From Verrucomicrobiia bacterium (GTDB lineage: Bacteria; Verrucomicrobiota; Verrucomicrobiia; Opitutales; Cerasicoccaceae), in the NCBI GenBank assembly GCA_030432235.1, contig JAUIHT010000001.1, forward strand, positions 248,001 to 312,000: a stretch of 64,000 bases of DNA, read 5' to 3'. The notes beneath the pieces are model-generated. The model saw only the letters and a list, made by a program, of their open reading frames with translations, made no database searches and was not told where the DNA came from. Positions 1 to 8,482 of the stretch are shown in pieces. Made by a program: the position numbers and the translations under genes. The first letter of the stretch is position 1. The number at the start of each line of letters is the position of its first letter.

Positions 1-69
1 CCGTGGTCCCGCACTGCCAGCGCCACCGTGGCCGGGTGAGAGGTGAGAGTAAGGTAAGCTGCTTACTCC

Positions 70-822
70 TTATAGGGCGGCTTTGTTCATGGGTTCGCGG
101 CTAAAGAATCGTATACCCTTTTCAATGTACTCGAAATCAATGTCATTCTCCTGGCAAATCCTTTGCAGGTAGGCATCGAGGCGATCATCGTCCCTGTTAA
201 GTAGCTTTATTGGTTTATCGGCGAGATCGCTCTGGTAAACGACATCCACATCTATGTAGGGATTCATTCTGTGATTCTTGATCAATTGATGCACATAGAG
301 CGCGAAATGCCGCATGGGAAGCTCTCTGGTTCCTCTTTCATTCCTGCGTCCGAGGTCAATTTGCGTCAGGCTATACCAATCGCCCAAATACTTACGTTTG
401 TACGACAGGCTGAGCTCCTGGGTAATGGCTTCCTTCTTGTCCGAGAAATACCTGGCCGCCACCCATAGCGCATTTACCGGTTCGGGATGGAAATTAAAGA
501 ACCAGATGCCGTCCCAACCCTCCTCATAGTAAACCGTGGCTGAGGTCCCGGGATCTTTTTTAGAGGCAGCCCGGAAAGTAAAATCGCCACCCACCTCAAT
601 GGGGACATCCGAGTCATTTTTCAGGATATCCGCGACTTTGATATGGATGAGATTATGGTGATAGCCATCCTCATCGGGGATATCGGCCTCAATTTCTTCA
701 ACCTTCCCCTCAAGGATGATGGGGCTTTCCTGAATACGATAATTCAGCGGATACCATAGGCCACAAGCAGCGGCGGTGTTCACTGCACTCAGAAGTGCAA
801 CAAGAGATAACAGGCATCTCAT
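70..822 (-). CDS. Hypothetical secreted protein
   Basis: A 250-residue protein with an N-terminal signal peptide (hydrophobic stretch about residues 3-19, small residues before the Cys at 20). It is probably exported to the periplasm or cell surface. A Cys sits at the likely cleavage point, but the preceding AAA triplet is not a good lipobox, so lipoprotein status is uncertain. The mature part is mixed polar sequence with several Trp and Tyr residues and no motif I recognise. It is read alone on the minus strand and diverges from the delta-60 gene to its right. No function is assigned. Confidence 0.7.
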   Translation of the reverse strand: MRCLLSLVALLSAVNTAAACGLWYPLNYRIQESPIILEGKVEEIEADIPDEDGYHHNLIHIKVADILKNDSDVPIEVGGDFTFRAASKKDPGTSATVYYEEGWDGIWFFNFHPEPVNALWVAARYFSDKKEAITQELSLSYKRKYLGDWYSLTQIDLGRRNERGTRELPMRHFALYVHQLIKNHRMNPYIDVDVVYQSDLADKPIKLLNRDDDRLDAYLQRICQENDIDFEYIEKGIRFFSREPMNKAAL

Positions 823-1021
823 CGCTCAATTAAATATCGAATCAATAAACACATCAATTTCAATCTATCACATTTCGTTGCCCTTAGGTGCTGGTGGGCT
901 GAGGGAGAGCGTGCCTCGGTGGCATTATCGGCGAGATTCGTTCTGCTAATGACGCCCTGCGGCTGTTGGCTTGGATGCGGATTCGGCTTGTGGGATTGGC
1001 TGGTTGTCCTAGATTTTCACT

Positions 1022-3964
1022 ATGAGCCGCCACCTCATGCTCGTATTTTACCTCTGCGCTTCGGTATGCTGCGCGCTGGATACGGTGGACCCGGACTTCG
1101 CCCCGGTCGTACGCGGTCCGGGCTCGGTGCGGACGATGGCTTGGCATCCGGGCGGCTGGATTTATGCATCCGTATATGCGGACAAGCTCAATGGGCAGTT
1201 GCTGAGTTCGCCGTTGGTGCGATTTGACGAGGACGGCGTCTGGGACAGTGACTACCAGTTGGCTATCGACGATCTGGTCACCCACCTGCTCGTCCTGGAA
1301 AGCGGCAAGGTGATCATCGGCGGCACTTTTACCGAGGTGGATGGGCATGAGACCTATCACGTGGCCCGGCTGAATGCCGACGGCTCGGTCGATATCGGCT
1401 TCACCGTTATGGAAGAGGACATCCCGACGGGCACGAGTTACAGCGGCAGTTACTTGAATGCTATGGAGGCAGGGCCGGGCGGCTCGCTTTTCCTGGGTTT
1501 CAGTGGTGCTGTCGACTACGATTATGATGAGTACGGCCAGCGGTTCTATATCTGGCCGGATATCCTGGTGAAGCTGGATAACGACGGTTCGCGCGATGCC
1601 GGTTTTGCGCCCGAGCTCCAGTTCGATTTGTCCGATGGCGGGTTTGTTTACCCTAACGAAATACTGAGCATAAGAGCGCTCCTGTGGACGGCGGACGATC
1701 ACCTGCTGGTCGGCGGGGATTTCGAGTTGGTCAACGGCACAGCGCAGAGGGCTCTGGCCAAGCTCGATTTAAACGGGGACTTGGTGGAGGCTTTCCAGCC
1801 GGAAATTGGTGAGCCTCGTACTCAACCCATTTTTCCGCACACTTACCAGGAGTCGGTCCGTTGCCTGGCAGAGGCCGCCGACGGCAGCTATTACATCGGC
1901 AGTAATTTTAAAGAAATCAACGGCGTCCCTCAACTGGCCGTTGCGCGTTTGGGAGTTGATGGCACGTTGGATTTGGCCTTTCGGGTCGATTTTGATACCG
2001 GTTATTCTTCGTCCCACTCCGTGGGACAGATACTCGTGGAGCCCTCGGGCAGTCTATTGCTTCTTGGCGAATTCTCGATGGATGGCTCCTATCAATCCAG
2101 CAATTGCGTGCGGGTCGATGGCCTCTATGGTCGACAGGACACCGATTTTGGCCTGTCATTTCGGAGTCCCGATGGAGTCCTTCTGCTCCCGGATGGTGAT
2201 TTGATTGCATATCGGTACAGTATTTTAACGAGCAATGGGGTTGTCCAAGCCCCTATCGCAAGGCTCATGTCCGATGGGGAAGTTGACACATCCGCCATCC
2301 TGCCAACTCTGCGTAAGATTCGTGACCTGGATTTGGTTGAGGTATTGCCGGGCGGGCGTTTGCTTGTGCAGGGAAGTTTGCTAGTGGAGGCGAATGATGT
2401 CGAGGTGTCGGGAATCGCAGTTTTGACCGAGTTGGGGGCGATAGATACTGAGTTCTTGGAGACCCTTGCCATTGATAAACAAATAACTGCCAGTGCGGTT
2501 TTGCCCGGCGGGCGCATTCTCGTGGGAGGGTATTTTACTAGTATTAGTGGGTTTGCCAGGGAAAGCGTGGCGATGCTGGAGCCGGATGGGACTTTGGTGG
2601 AGGCTTTCGATTTGAACTTTGGTAGCTACACTAGCGTGTCGAATATTTATGTCCTTCCCAGCGGACGTGTGTTCCTCGAAGGTCGATTCTACGATGCGAC
2701 GAATACCTCGTTGGGTGAGTCTGGCATCATTGACTTCAAGCAATCGAGTAGTGGGGCCGACTTGTCGTTCGATGCAATTTGGAGTGGCTCTTTCAATCCC
2801 GGGCTGGACGATTTCTTCTTCCTGGACGATGTCGCTGAGCAGCCGGATGGAAAACTTGTCCTCGTCGGCTCGTTCCTGATCGACGACTCCTTTGTGGATG
2901 CCGTGCGTCTGAATGTGGATGGTAGCACCGACGGGAGTTTTGACCCGGAGGCGCAGTTTAGCTCGTTTTATCCGTCCCTGGTCGAGGCTGGGGCCGATGG
3001 GAGTCTCTATCTCGGCGGCTCGTCATTCCGCCTGAACGATGAATCCAGTAGCCGCTATCTGGTCAAACTGCTGCCGGACGGAAGCGTGGATACTGCCTTT
3101 ACCGGCCCCACGAGCTCCGTTTACGATCTGAAACTCGATGTCGATGGCTCGCTCTGGTGTTCGGGATACTTTAGCAACCCGGCCAAGCGCATCGCACATC
3201 TCAATGCGGACGGTACGTTGATTGAGAGCTTTGACCCGGGTGACTCGGCCAACCCCTCAGTTCGAATCTTGGCGCTGGAGGCCCCTGATCGTCTCTACAT
3301 CGCCGGTAGTTTCACGGAGGTGCAGGGGGAGCCGCGTGCGGGCCTGGCGCGCATCAATCTGGAGACGCCGATCAAGCCGCAGGTGCGTCTGGTGCCGGTG
3401 ACCAAGACGGTGGGCGAGGGGACTGCATTGACGCTTTCGCTCAGCGGGATGGGGCGGGATGAGACTTATGTCTGGTATCACAACGGCGAGCCTCTGTCCG
3501 GGGAATCGGGCAGCAGTTTGACCCTGCCGGGTGTTTCGTTGGCGGATGTCGGGGCCTACTCTGTCGAGGCGACCAATAGCGCCGGGACGACGGAAACCGA
3601 TGCGACCTTGGCGGTGACGGAGTACAGTCTGGCCGATTGGCTGGCCGCGTATGGTCTGAGCGATGGTGACGCGGATGCCGACGGCGATGGTCGCCGCAAC
3701 GCCGACGAGTATCTGGCGCGGACGAATCCCAACGAGGCACGGTCCTATCTCGACACGCGCACGGCTCGGTCTGGCGGTGGCCTGCGCCTCAACTGGGCGA
3801 CAAGTCCGGCGCGCAGCTATCAGGTCGAGGTCTGCAACGATATGGTCTCCTGGGAGCCCTACGGCGAACCGGTGACGGGCAGCGGCGCGGAATCCGCGCT
3901 CGATTTGACCAGCGAGCAGCTTGGTCAGTGGCGCTTCTGGCGCGTGAGCGTCTCCAAGCCCTAG
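1022..3964 (+). CDS. Secreted delta-60 repeat protein with Ig-like domain
   Basis: A 980-residue exported protein. After a short signal peptide (about residues 1-18), most of the chain to about residue 780 is built of delta-60 repeats (about 60 residues each). These are visible as recurring units of the type VLPGGRILVGG, then F followed by a variable stretch, then LxxDGSxDxxF. An Ig-like domain follows at about 786-868 (WYHNGEPLSG, then DVGAYSVEATNSAG). An Asp-rich calcium-binding-like segment lies at about 881-894, and the last 80 residues resemble a surface-protein C-terminal module. The repeats suggest a beta-propeller-like extracellular structure. Its role is unknown; adhesion or matrix contact is only a guess. 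The ATG at 1022 is chosen because the signal peptide starts there. Confidence 0.85.
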   Translation: MSRHLMLVFYLCASVCCALDTVDPDFAPVVRGPGSVRTMAWHPGGWIYASVYADKLNGQLLSSPLVRFDEDGVWDSDYQLAIDDLVTHLLVLESGKVIIGGTFTEVDGHETYHVARLNADGSVDIGFTVMEEDIPTGTSYSGSYLNAMEAGPGGSLFLGFSGAVDYDYDEYGQRFYIWPDILVKLDNDGSRDAGFAPELQFDLSDGGFVYPNEILSIRALLWTADDHLLVGGDFELVNGTAQRALAKLDLNGDLVEAFQPEIGEPRTQPIFPHTYQESVRCLAEAADGSYYIGSNFKEINGVPQLAVARLGVDGTLDLAFRVDFDTGYSSSHSVGQILVEPSGSLLLLGEFSMDGSYQSSNCVRVDGLYGRQDTDFGLSFRSPDGVLLLPDGDLIAYRYSILTSNGVVQAPIARLMSDGEVDTSAILPTLRKIRDLDLVEVLPGGRLLVQGSLLVEANDVEVSGIAVLTELGAIDTEFLETLAIDKQITASAVLPGGRILVGGYFTSISGFARESVAMLEPDGTLVEAFDLNFGSYTSVSNIYVLPSGRVFLEGRFYDATNTSLGESGIIDFKQSSSGADLSFDAIWSGSFNPGLDDFFFLDDVAEQPDGKLVLVGSFLIDDSFVDAVRLNVDGSTDGSFDPEAQFSSFYPSLVEAGADGSLYLGGSSFRLNDESSSRYLVKLLPDGSVDTAFTGPTSSVYDLKLDVDGSLWCSGYFSNPAKRIAHLNADGTLIESFDPGDSANPSVRILALEAPDRLYIAGSFTEVQGEPRAGLARINLETPIKPQVRLVPVTKTVGEGTALTLSLSGMGRDETYVWYHNGEPLSGESGSSLTLPGVSLADVGAYSVEATNSAGTTETDATLAVTEYSLADWLAAYGLSDGDADADGDGRRNADEYLARTNPNEARSYLDTRTARSGGGLRLNWATSPARSYQVEVCNDMVSWEPYGEPVTGSGAESALDLTSEQLGQWRFWRVSVSKP

Positions 3965-4075
3965 GGTTTGAGCATGCGCGAAGCAAACGGCTCACGATTT
4001 GGCCATTTTCGGGGGCACCTTTTCGGGTTGCGCTTGTCCGAGAGGGGGCTTTCCTCTACCTCTTTTGCCTGAACC

Positions 4076-5107
4076 GTGCCCGCGACCCTATCCCAGATCG
4101 ATCCTTGGACGAAGTGCTCCGCCGCGCTGGTGTTGGCTTTTGCGGCGTTTGTCTGCTACGACCAGTACTACTACTGGAGCACGCAGGCGGAGTATTCCTT
4201 CGGCTACATCGTGCCGCTGTTCGTGGGCTTCGTCCTCAACGAGCGCTGGCCGCAGATAAAGGCCTACCTGCTGGGCACGGCGGAGAATACCACCAAGGCG
4301 CCCCGCGACGGCATCACGATTCTGCTGGAAGCACTGTTCGCGGTCGGCCTGGCGGCTTCGCTGGGTGTTTTCCTGTTGGGCGGCGCCATCCGCATCTCTC
4401 AGGGGCCGGGTAACCTGGCCAGCCTGCTTGTCGCGGCGGGCTTCGCCGGGATTTTCCTCGGCATGGCCTTTTTCAGCGGGGGCGAGGACGCTGAGAAGCA
4501 GAGTTATTCGCTGTGGTCGCGGCTGGGCTTCACCTTCCTGTTTTTGTTCCCGGCGTTGGTCTGGCTCATCTCCGCGCCCATGGTCATGTATCTGGACTCG
4601 GACGTGAAGCTCATCCTCATGCAGTGGGTATCCATCATCGTCTTCCACGTCTTCGACTTCCTCGGGATGTCCATCCAGCGCGAGGGCAACACGCTCATCT
4701 TGCCGCAGGGGGTGGTCGGCGTGGCCGACGCCTGCTCGGGCGTGCGCTCGCTGACGGGCTGTATCTTCGCGGGCTCCTTCCTCGCGGCGGTATTTTTGAA
4801 TAAATTCTGGAAAAAGGTGCTCTTGCTGACTGCCGCCATCGTGTTGGCCTTCGTCATGAATATCTTCCGCAGCCTGTTCCTGACCGGCTGGGCCTACGCC
4901 TACGGCTCGCAGGCCATCGACGAGAAGGTGCTGACTTTCATCGCCGGCGGCATCACCCTGCACGACCTGACCGGTTACGCCGTTCTGGGCCTGACGTGTG
5001 TTTTCCTTGTCATGCTGCTGCCGATTTTTAATTTCACGATTGCGCCTCCCGACGAGGATGACGATGACGATCACTTTCCCACCGCACCTGCCGAACAACC
5101 AAGCTAG
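4076..5107 (+). CDS. Exosortase/archaeosortase family protein
   Basis: A polytopic inner-membrane cysteine transpeptidase-like protein of 343 residues. Exosortases process proteins with a C-terminal PEP-CTERM tripartite tail. The family catalytic triad is visible: Cys220 in DACSGVRSL, Arg265 in NIFRSLF and His296 in LHDLTGY, each next to hydrophobic helices. The gene starts with GTG. The C-terminus is a strikingly acidic cytosolic tail (PPDEDDDDDH). Its stop codon abuts the glgA start with no gap, so the two are probably co-transcribed. Likely clients in this window are the PEP-CTERM proteins at 13888-14484 and 45931-46479. The exact exosortase subtype cannot be told by eye. Confidence 0.88.
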   Translation: MPATLSQIDPWTKCSAALVLAFAAFVCYDQYYYWSTQAEYSFGYIVPLFVGFVLNERWPQIKAYLLGTAENTTKAPRDGITILLEALFAVGLAASLGVFLLGGAIRISQGPGNLASLLVAAGFAGIFLGMAFFSGGEDAEKQSYSLWSRLGFTFLFLFPALVWLISAPMVMYLDSDVKLILMQWVSIIVFHVFDFLGMSIQREGNTLILPQGVVGVADACSGVRSLTGCIFAGSFLAAVFLNKFWKKVLLLTAAIVLAFVMNIFRSLFLTGWAYAYGSQAIDEKVLTFIAGGITLHDLTGYAVLGLTCVFLVMLLPIFNFTIAPPDEDDDDDHFPTAPAEQPS

Positions 5108-6643
5108 ATGCCTGCGAAGCCGCTGAAGATACTACAAGTCGCTCCCGAAATCGCCCCCTACGCCAAGGTCGGGGGCCTCGCCGACGTCGTCGGCGCGTTG
5201 ACGCGGGAGTTCTCCGAGGCCGGTCACGACGTGCGCTCCATGGTGCCGCGCTATGGCTTCCTCCAGCAGGATGACACCTGGGAGGCCCGCGATGAGCCGC
5301 TGGCCGTCCACCTGGGCGGCGGCAAAACCGAATTTGCCAGGGTCTGGCGGATGCCCTACCGGGACAGCCCCGGCGGCGTCTATTGGCTGGAGTACGACAG
5401 GTACTTCCATCGCCACGAGATTTATACCGGCCCCTGGGGCAGCCATGCGGACAACCACGAGCGCTTTGCCTTCCTGTCCCGTGCCGCTATCGACTACTGC
5501 CATCAGGAGCAGTGGTACCCGGATGTTATCCATTGCCACGACTGGACCACGGGCTTCGTTCCGGTCTATCTGAACTCGACCGAGTTCGGTACGCCAGTGG
5601 CACACGCCGCAACGGTTTTCACCATTCACAACCTCCAGCATCAGGGCCTCTTCGGGCGCGAGACGCTGGACTTTGCCGGGCTGCCGCAGAGCCTCTTCCG
5701 CCCGGACTGCCTGGAGTCCGTCGGTCTCGTCAACATGATGAAGGCCGGGCTCTACAACTCGACCAAGCTGACCACCGTCAGCCAGACCTACGCCCACGAA
5801 ATCCAGCAGCCCGAGCTCGGCTGCGGGCTCAACCACGTGCTGAAGTTCCGCGCCGCCGACCTCATCGGTGTCGTCAACGGCATCGACGTGAAGGAGTGGA
5901 ATCCCGCCACGGACAAGCTCATCCCGGCGACTTTCACCGCGGACGACCTCTCCGGCAAGGCCGTCTGCAAGGCCGAACTGCAAAAGGCGTTCGGGCTCGA
6001 GGAAGCGCCCGGAGTCCCGATTTTCAGTGCGGTTGCCCGCCTCTTCGACCAAAAGGGTCTCGATCTGCTCGCGGGCATCGTCCCCTGGCTGATGGACTCG
6101 ATGAATATCCAGATCGTGCTGCTTGGCGCGGGCGACCCTGGCCTGGAAAATGCCTTCCGCGACCTCGCCGCCAAGTACCCCGGCCGCGTCGGGGCTTTCA
6201 TCGGCTACAACCATAAGCTTTCCCACTTGGTCGAGGCCGGCAGCGACTGCTTCGTTATGCCGAGCCGTTTCGAGCCCTGCGGCCTGAACCAAATGTACTC
6301 CATGGCCTACGGCACGCTGCCCATCGTGCGCTCTACCGGTGGCTTGGTTGATACGGTCGAGCAATACGTGGAAAAGCGCGGCACTGGCACGGGCTTCCGC
6401 TTCGAGCATGCCACCGGCGAGGCCCTTTACTACACCATGGGCTGGGCTTGCTCGACTTACTACGACCGACCCGATGAGTTCCGCAAGCTTCAGCACAACG
6501 CCATGACCCGCGACCTCTCCTGGAAGGCCTCCGCGGCGGTCTACGGGGATGTCTACCGCTGGGCAGTCGAGGCGCGTCTGCGCGGCCTCGGCATCCAGAC
6601 CGGTCAGAGCCTTTCCCGCGCGCCCTTCAAGGTGGCTGGGTAG
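5108..6643 (+). CDS. glgA: Glycogen synthase (ADP-glucose type)
   Basis: A 511-residue GT5 glycosyltransferase that transfers glucose from ADP-glucose to the non-reducing end of growing alpha-1,4-glucan in the cytoplasm. The N-terminal Rossmann domain carries the ADP-glucose-binding KVGGLADVVG motif (Lys20). The C-terminal domain has the family signature around PSRFEPCGLNQMYSMAYGT and STGGLVDTV. Its length is normal for bacterial GlgA, and the ATG directly follows the exosortase stop. No other glycogen genes are adjacent, so the pathway is dispersed. Together with the polyphosphate kinase gene downstream it points to storage metabolism. Confidence 0.95.
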   Translation: MPAKPLKILQVAPEIAPYAKVGGLADVVGALTREFSEAGHDVRSMVPRYGFLQQDDTWEARDEPLAVHLGGGKTEFARVWRMPYRDSPGGVYWLEYDRYFHRHEIYTGPWGSHADNHERFAFLSRAAIDYCHQEQWYPDVIHCHDWTTGFVPVYLNSTEFGTPVAHAATVFTIHNLQHQGLFGRETLDFAGLPQSLFRPDCLESVGLVNMMKAGLYNSTKLTTVSQTYAHEIQQPELGCGLNHVLKFRAADLIGVVNGIDVKEWNPATDKLIPATFTADDLSGKAVCKAELQKAFGLEEAPGVPIFSAVARLFDQKGLDLLAGIVPWLMDSMNIQIVLLGAGDPGLENAFRDLAAKYPGRVGAFIGYNHKLSHLVEAGSDCFVMPSRFEPCGLNQMYSMAYGTLPIVRSTGGLVDTVEQYVEKRGTGTGFRFEHATGEALYYTMGWACSTYYDRPDEFRKLQHNAMTRDLSWKASAAVYGDVYRWAVEARLRGLGIQTGQSLSRAPFKVAG

Positions 6644-6744
6644 CGGGGTACAAAAGATTGTCCCGTGCGGTCACGCACCGCGGGTCTGGGGCGCGTAGCC
6701 CCAGGTAGTGCGTCAGCGGCGTATAGTTTGGCGCGCCGCGAACG

Positions 6745-7200
6745 TCAGCTGGGCAAAATCCCCACGACTAGGCCGACCACGCCGCCGTAGACGATATGCC
6801 CGATGAGGTGCAGCGCGCCGGTCTGGAAGGTGGCGTTGCGGTATTTTTCGATGGGGTGACGCTCGGCTACCACGAACATCAGGCAATAGCTGGTGAAGAT
6901 GCCGTGAAAGAGTCCGAGCCCCAGCCCCAGGAAGATGGAGTAGGGTAGCGTCGTGGCCTGTGCCGCCACCATGATCAGCCCGTATGCCAGCCCGAAGGCT
7001 GCGCCCGAGGCCAGATGGATAAAGCGCCCGATGACGTTCGCGCCTTCCAGTTTGCCGGTGATGAGGCTACCGAGGGCCTCGGTCATGTCGACATGGGGGT
7101 GGGTATCTTTGCTGGCCAGCAGCAGGAAGAAATCCATCGCAGCCGCGCCGAGGAAACCGGCCAAGAGCGATGAGAGGATCAGAGCCAGAGTAGTTTCCAT
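6745..7200 (-). CDS. Small four-helix integral membrane protein
   Basis: A 151-residue protein with about four hydrophobic segments (residues 5-25, 60-80, 85-110 and 128-150) and conserved-looking His residues in loops (HPHVD, HLIGHIVYGG). I do not recognise a family with certainty. It is a lone minus-strand gene between glgA and the nucleotidyltransferase pair, converging with glgA. The 100-bp gap to glgA holds GC-rich short hairpins without a clear T-tract. Confidence 0.7.
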   Translation of the reverse strand: METTLALILSSLLAGFLGAAAMDFFLLLASKDTHPHVDMTEALGSLITGKLEGANVIGRFIHLASGAAFGLAYGLIMVAAQATTLPYSIFLGLGLGLFHGIFTSYCLMFVVAERHPIEKYRNATFQTGALHLIGHIVYGGVVGLVVGILPS

Positions 7201-7301
7201 GATATCAATATAACACGACCTTATAGCAGAGGCAAATGGGCGCCGGAATCCGTGGTTTTGCGCGTTGCCAAACGCCTTGGATTGGGTAGTCTATTGTCAG
7301 T

Positions 7302-7487
7302 ATGGAAAAGGTCGTCCGCAAACGCAGTCTGCGCGAGTTTGGCGCCAAGGAAAACCCTTGGGCGGACCGCACCCCGCAGGAGCGGCTTACCGCTATGGCC
7401 GTCATTTGTCAGACCCAGCAACAGGATGGAGAAGCTCAATCAGGATTTCCTCGCGTTTATAAAATTACTCGAGGCGCACGCCGTTGA
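7302..7487 (+). CDS. Small partner protein of the nucleotidyltransferase
   Basis: A 61-residue basic protein starting MEKVVRKRSLREFG with a central NPWADRTPQERLTAM segment. From memory, small proteins with a 'TPEERL' core often precede nucleotidyltransferases of the type encoded next. It ends inside the following gene, overlapping it by 62 bp in another frame. This looks like a two-gene toxin-antitoxin-like unit with translational coupling. Which member would be the antitoxin is not shown by the sequence. The alternative, a chance open frame, is less likely because of the conserved-looking core and the overlap architecture. Confidence 0.6.
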   Translation: MEKVVRKRSLREFGAKENPWADRTPQERLTAMAVICQTQQQDGEAQSGFPRVYKITRGARR

Positions 7488-7884
7488 CTACCTGATTGTC
7501 GGTGGTTATGCCGTCGGTCTGCACGGCTATCCCCGCTACACTGGCGATATCGATTTCTTCGTCGCTGTGAGCGAGGCCAACGCCGAAAAGTTAATGGCTG
7601 TTTTCGAGGCATTCGGTTTTGGCGAAATAGGTATCGGCAAAGAAGACTTCCTACAAGAGGCCTTCGTCGTTGAGATTGGCCGGGAGCCGCGAAAAATACA
7701 GGTGCTTACAGGGATTGATGGTGTGGATTTTAAGCATGCCTACGCCAGCCACTTGGAAGTCGATTACGAAGGGCTGCGGCTGAAATTTATCAACCGTGAT
7801 GATCTGATAGCGAATAAGTTGGCCAGCGGGCGCACTAAGGACCGACTGGACGCTGAGGAGTTGAAGCGCCTGGCCGGAGAATAG
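7426..7884 (+). CDS. Nucleotidyltransferase of the AbiEii/DUF6036 kind
   Basis: A 152-residue protein with the polymerase-beta-like nucleotidyltransferase signature: VDYLIVGGYAVGLHGYPRYT followed by GDIDFFV, where the two Asp residues are metal ligands. The C-terminal INRDDLIANKLASGRTKDRLD helix is typical of stand-alone transferases in toxin-antitoxin-like pairs. The ATG at 7426 (MEKLNQDFLAF) is preferred over the far upstream in-frame start at 7252, whose extra 58 residues are low-complexity shadow sequence. It overlaps the small upstream gene. Substrate unknown; NMP transfer to RNA or protein is known for relatives. Confidence 0.82.
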   Translation: MEKLNQDFLAFIKLLEAHAVDYLIVGGYAVGLHGYPRYTGDIDFFVAVSEANAEKLMAVFEAFGFGEIGIGKEDFLQEAFVVEIGREPRKIQVLTGIDGVDFKHAYASHLEVDYEGLRLKFINRDDLIANKLASGRTKDRLDAEELKRLAGE

Positions 7885-7939
7885 CCGCAAAGAGTAAAAT
7901 CCCCCTTGAATACTGGACGGGTTTCTACATGACTTTCCG

Positions 7940-8482
7940 GTGCCCATGACGGAAATCCGCGAAATTGACGCCCAGGCCATCGCGCAGGCCTGTGAGCGCC
8001 TGGCCAGCGAGCTGGCCGCCGCCCATACCGGGACGGAGAAGCTCATGGTCGTAGGCGTGGCCAATGGCGGCATCGTCCTGGGCCAGCGTTTGGCGAACAC
8101 ACTCGGGAAGGAACTCGGGCGTGAGCTGCCGCTGGGGCAGGTCAACATCACCTTTCACCGTGACGACATCGGCACCAACCCGATTCCCGAGGAAAAGCAG
8201 AGCACGCATATCCCGGTGGACGTCACTGGGTACACCGTCATTCTGGTGGACGACGTTATCGCCAGCGGGCGCACAATCCGCGCGGCCCTCAACGAGCTTT
8301 TCGATAGCGGACGGCCCGCCCGCGTGGAACTGGCTGTGCTCTGTGACCGCGGCGGACGCAAGCTGCCCGTCCAACCGGACTATCTCGGCTTCGTCGAAGA
8401 GGCCGACTCCGACCACAAGGTGCGCGTGACTTTAGACCTCGAGCATCCCGAACGTGACCGCCTCGTCGTTCTACAACCATGA
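7940..8482 (+). CDS. pyrR: PyrR: pyr regulator / uracil phosphoribosyltransferase
   Basis: A 180-residue type I phosphoribosyltransferase. The PRPP loop VILVDDVIASGRT is at residues 100-112, with TFHRDDIGTNP upstream as in PyrR proteins. In other bacteria PyrR binds pyr mRNA in response to UMP and also converts uracil plus PRPP to UMP. Here it leads a pyrR-pyrB-pyrC run with 4-bp ATGA overlaps. The start is GTG 7940 or ATG 7946. The leader from 7885 is too short to show a PyrR-binding attenuator, so RNA-based control is not evident before pyrR. Confidence 0.93.
   Translation: MPMTEIREIDAQAIAQACERLASELAAAHTGTEKLMVVGVANGGIVLGQRLANTLGKELGRELPLGQVNITFHRDDIGTNPIPEEKQSTHIPVDVTGYTVILVDDVIASGRTIRAALNELFDSGRPARVELAVLCDRGGRKLPVQPDYLGFVEEADSDHKVRVTLDLEHPERDRLVVLQP

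Noticed and set aside
1-69. Possible end of a gene at the left window edge
   Set aside because: Too short to assign a frame or product.
919-1227. Small plus-strand gene ahead of the delta-60 gene
   Set aside because: It runs into the start of the delta-60 gene in another frame, is Gly/Leu/Trp-rich and has no domain pattern.
5132-6496. Long antisense frame within glgA (and similar ones at 4088-5098, 18941-20305 and 48947-50119)
   Set aside because: Same shadow effect of GC-rich third positions; no family features and fully covered by a real gene on the other strand.
6644-6744. Terminator after glgA
   Set aside because: Short GC hairpins exist but none is followed by a T-tract, so a terminator is not supported.
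7252-7425. N-terminal extension of the nucleotidyltransferase
   Set aside because: The extra residues are a shadow of the overlapping small gene; the domain begins at MEKLNQDF.
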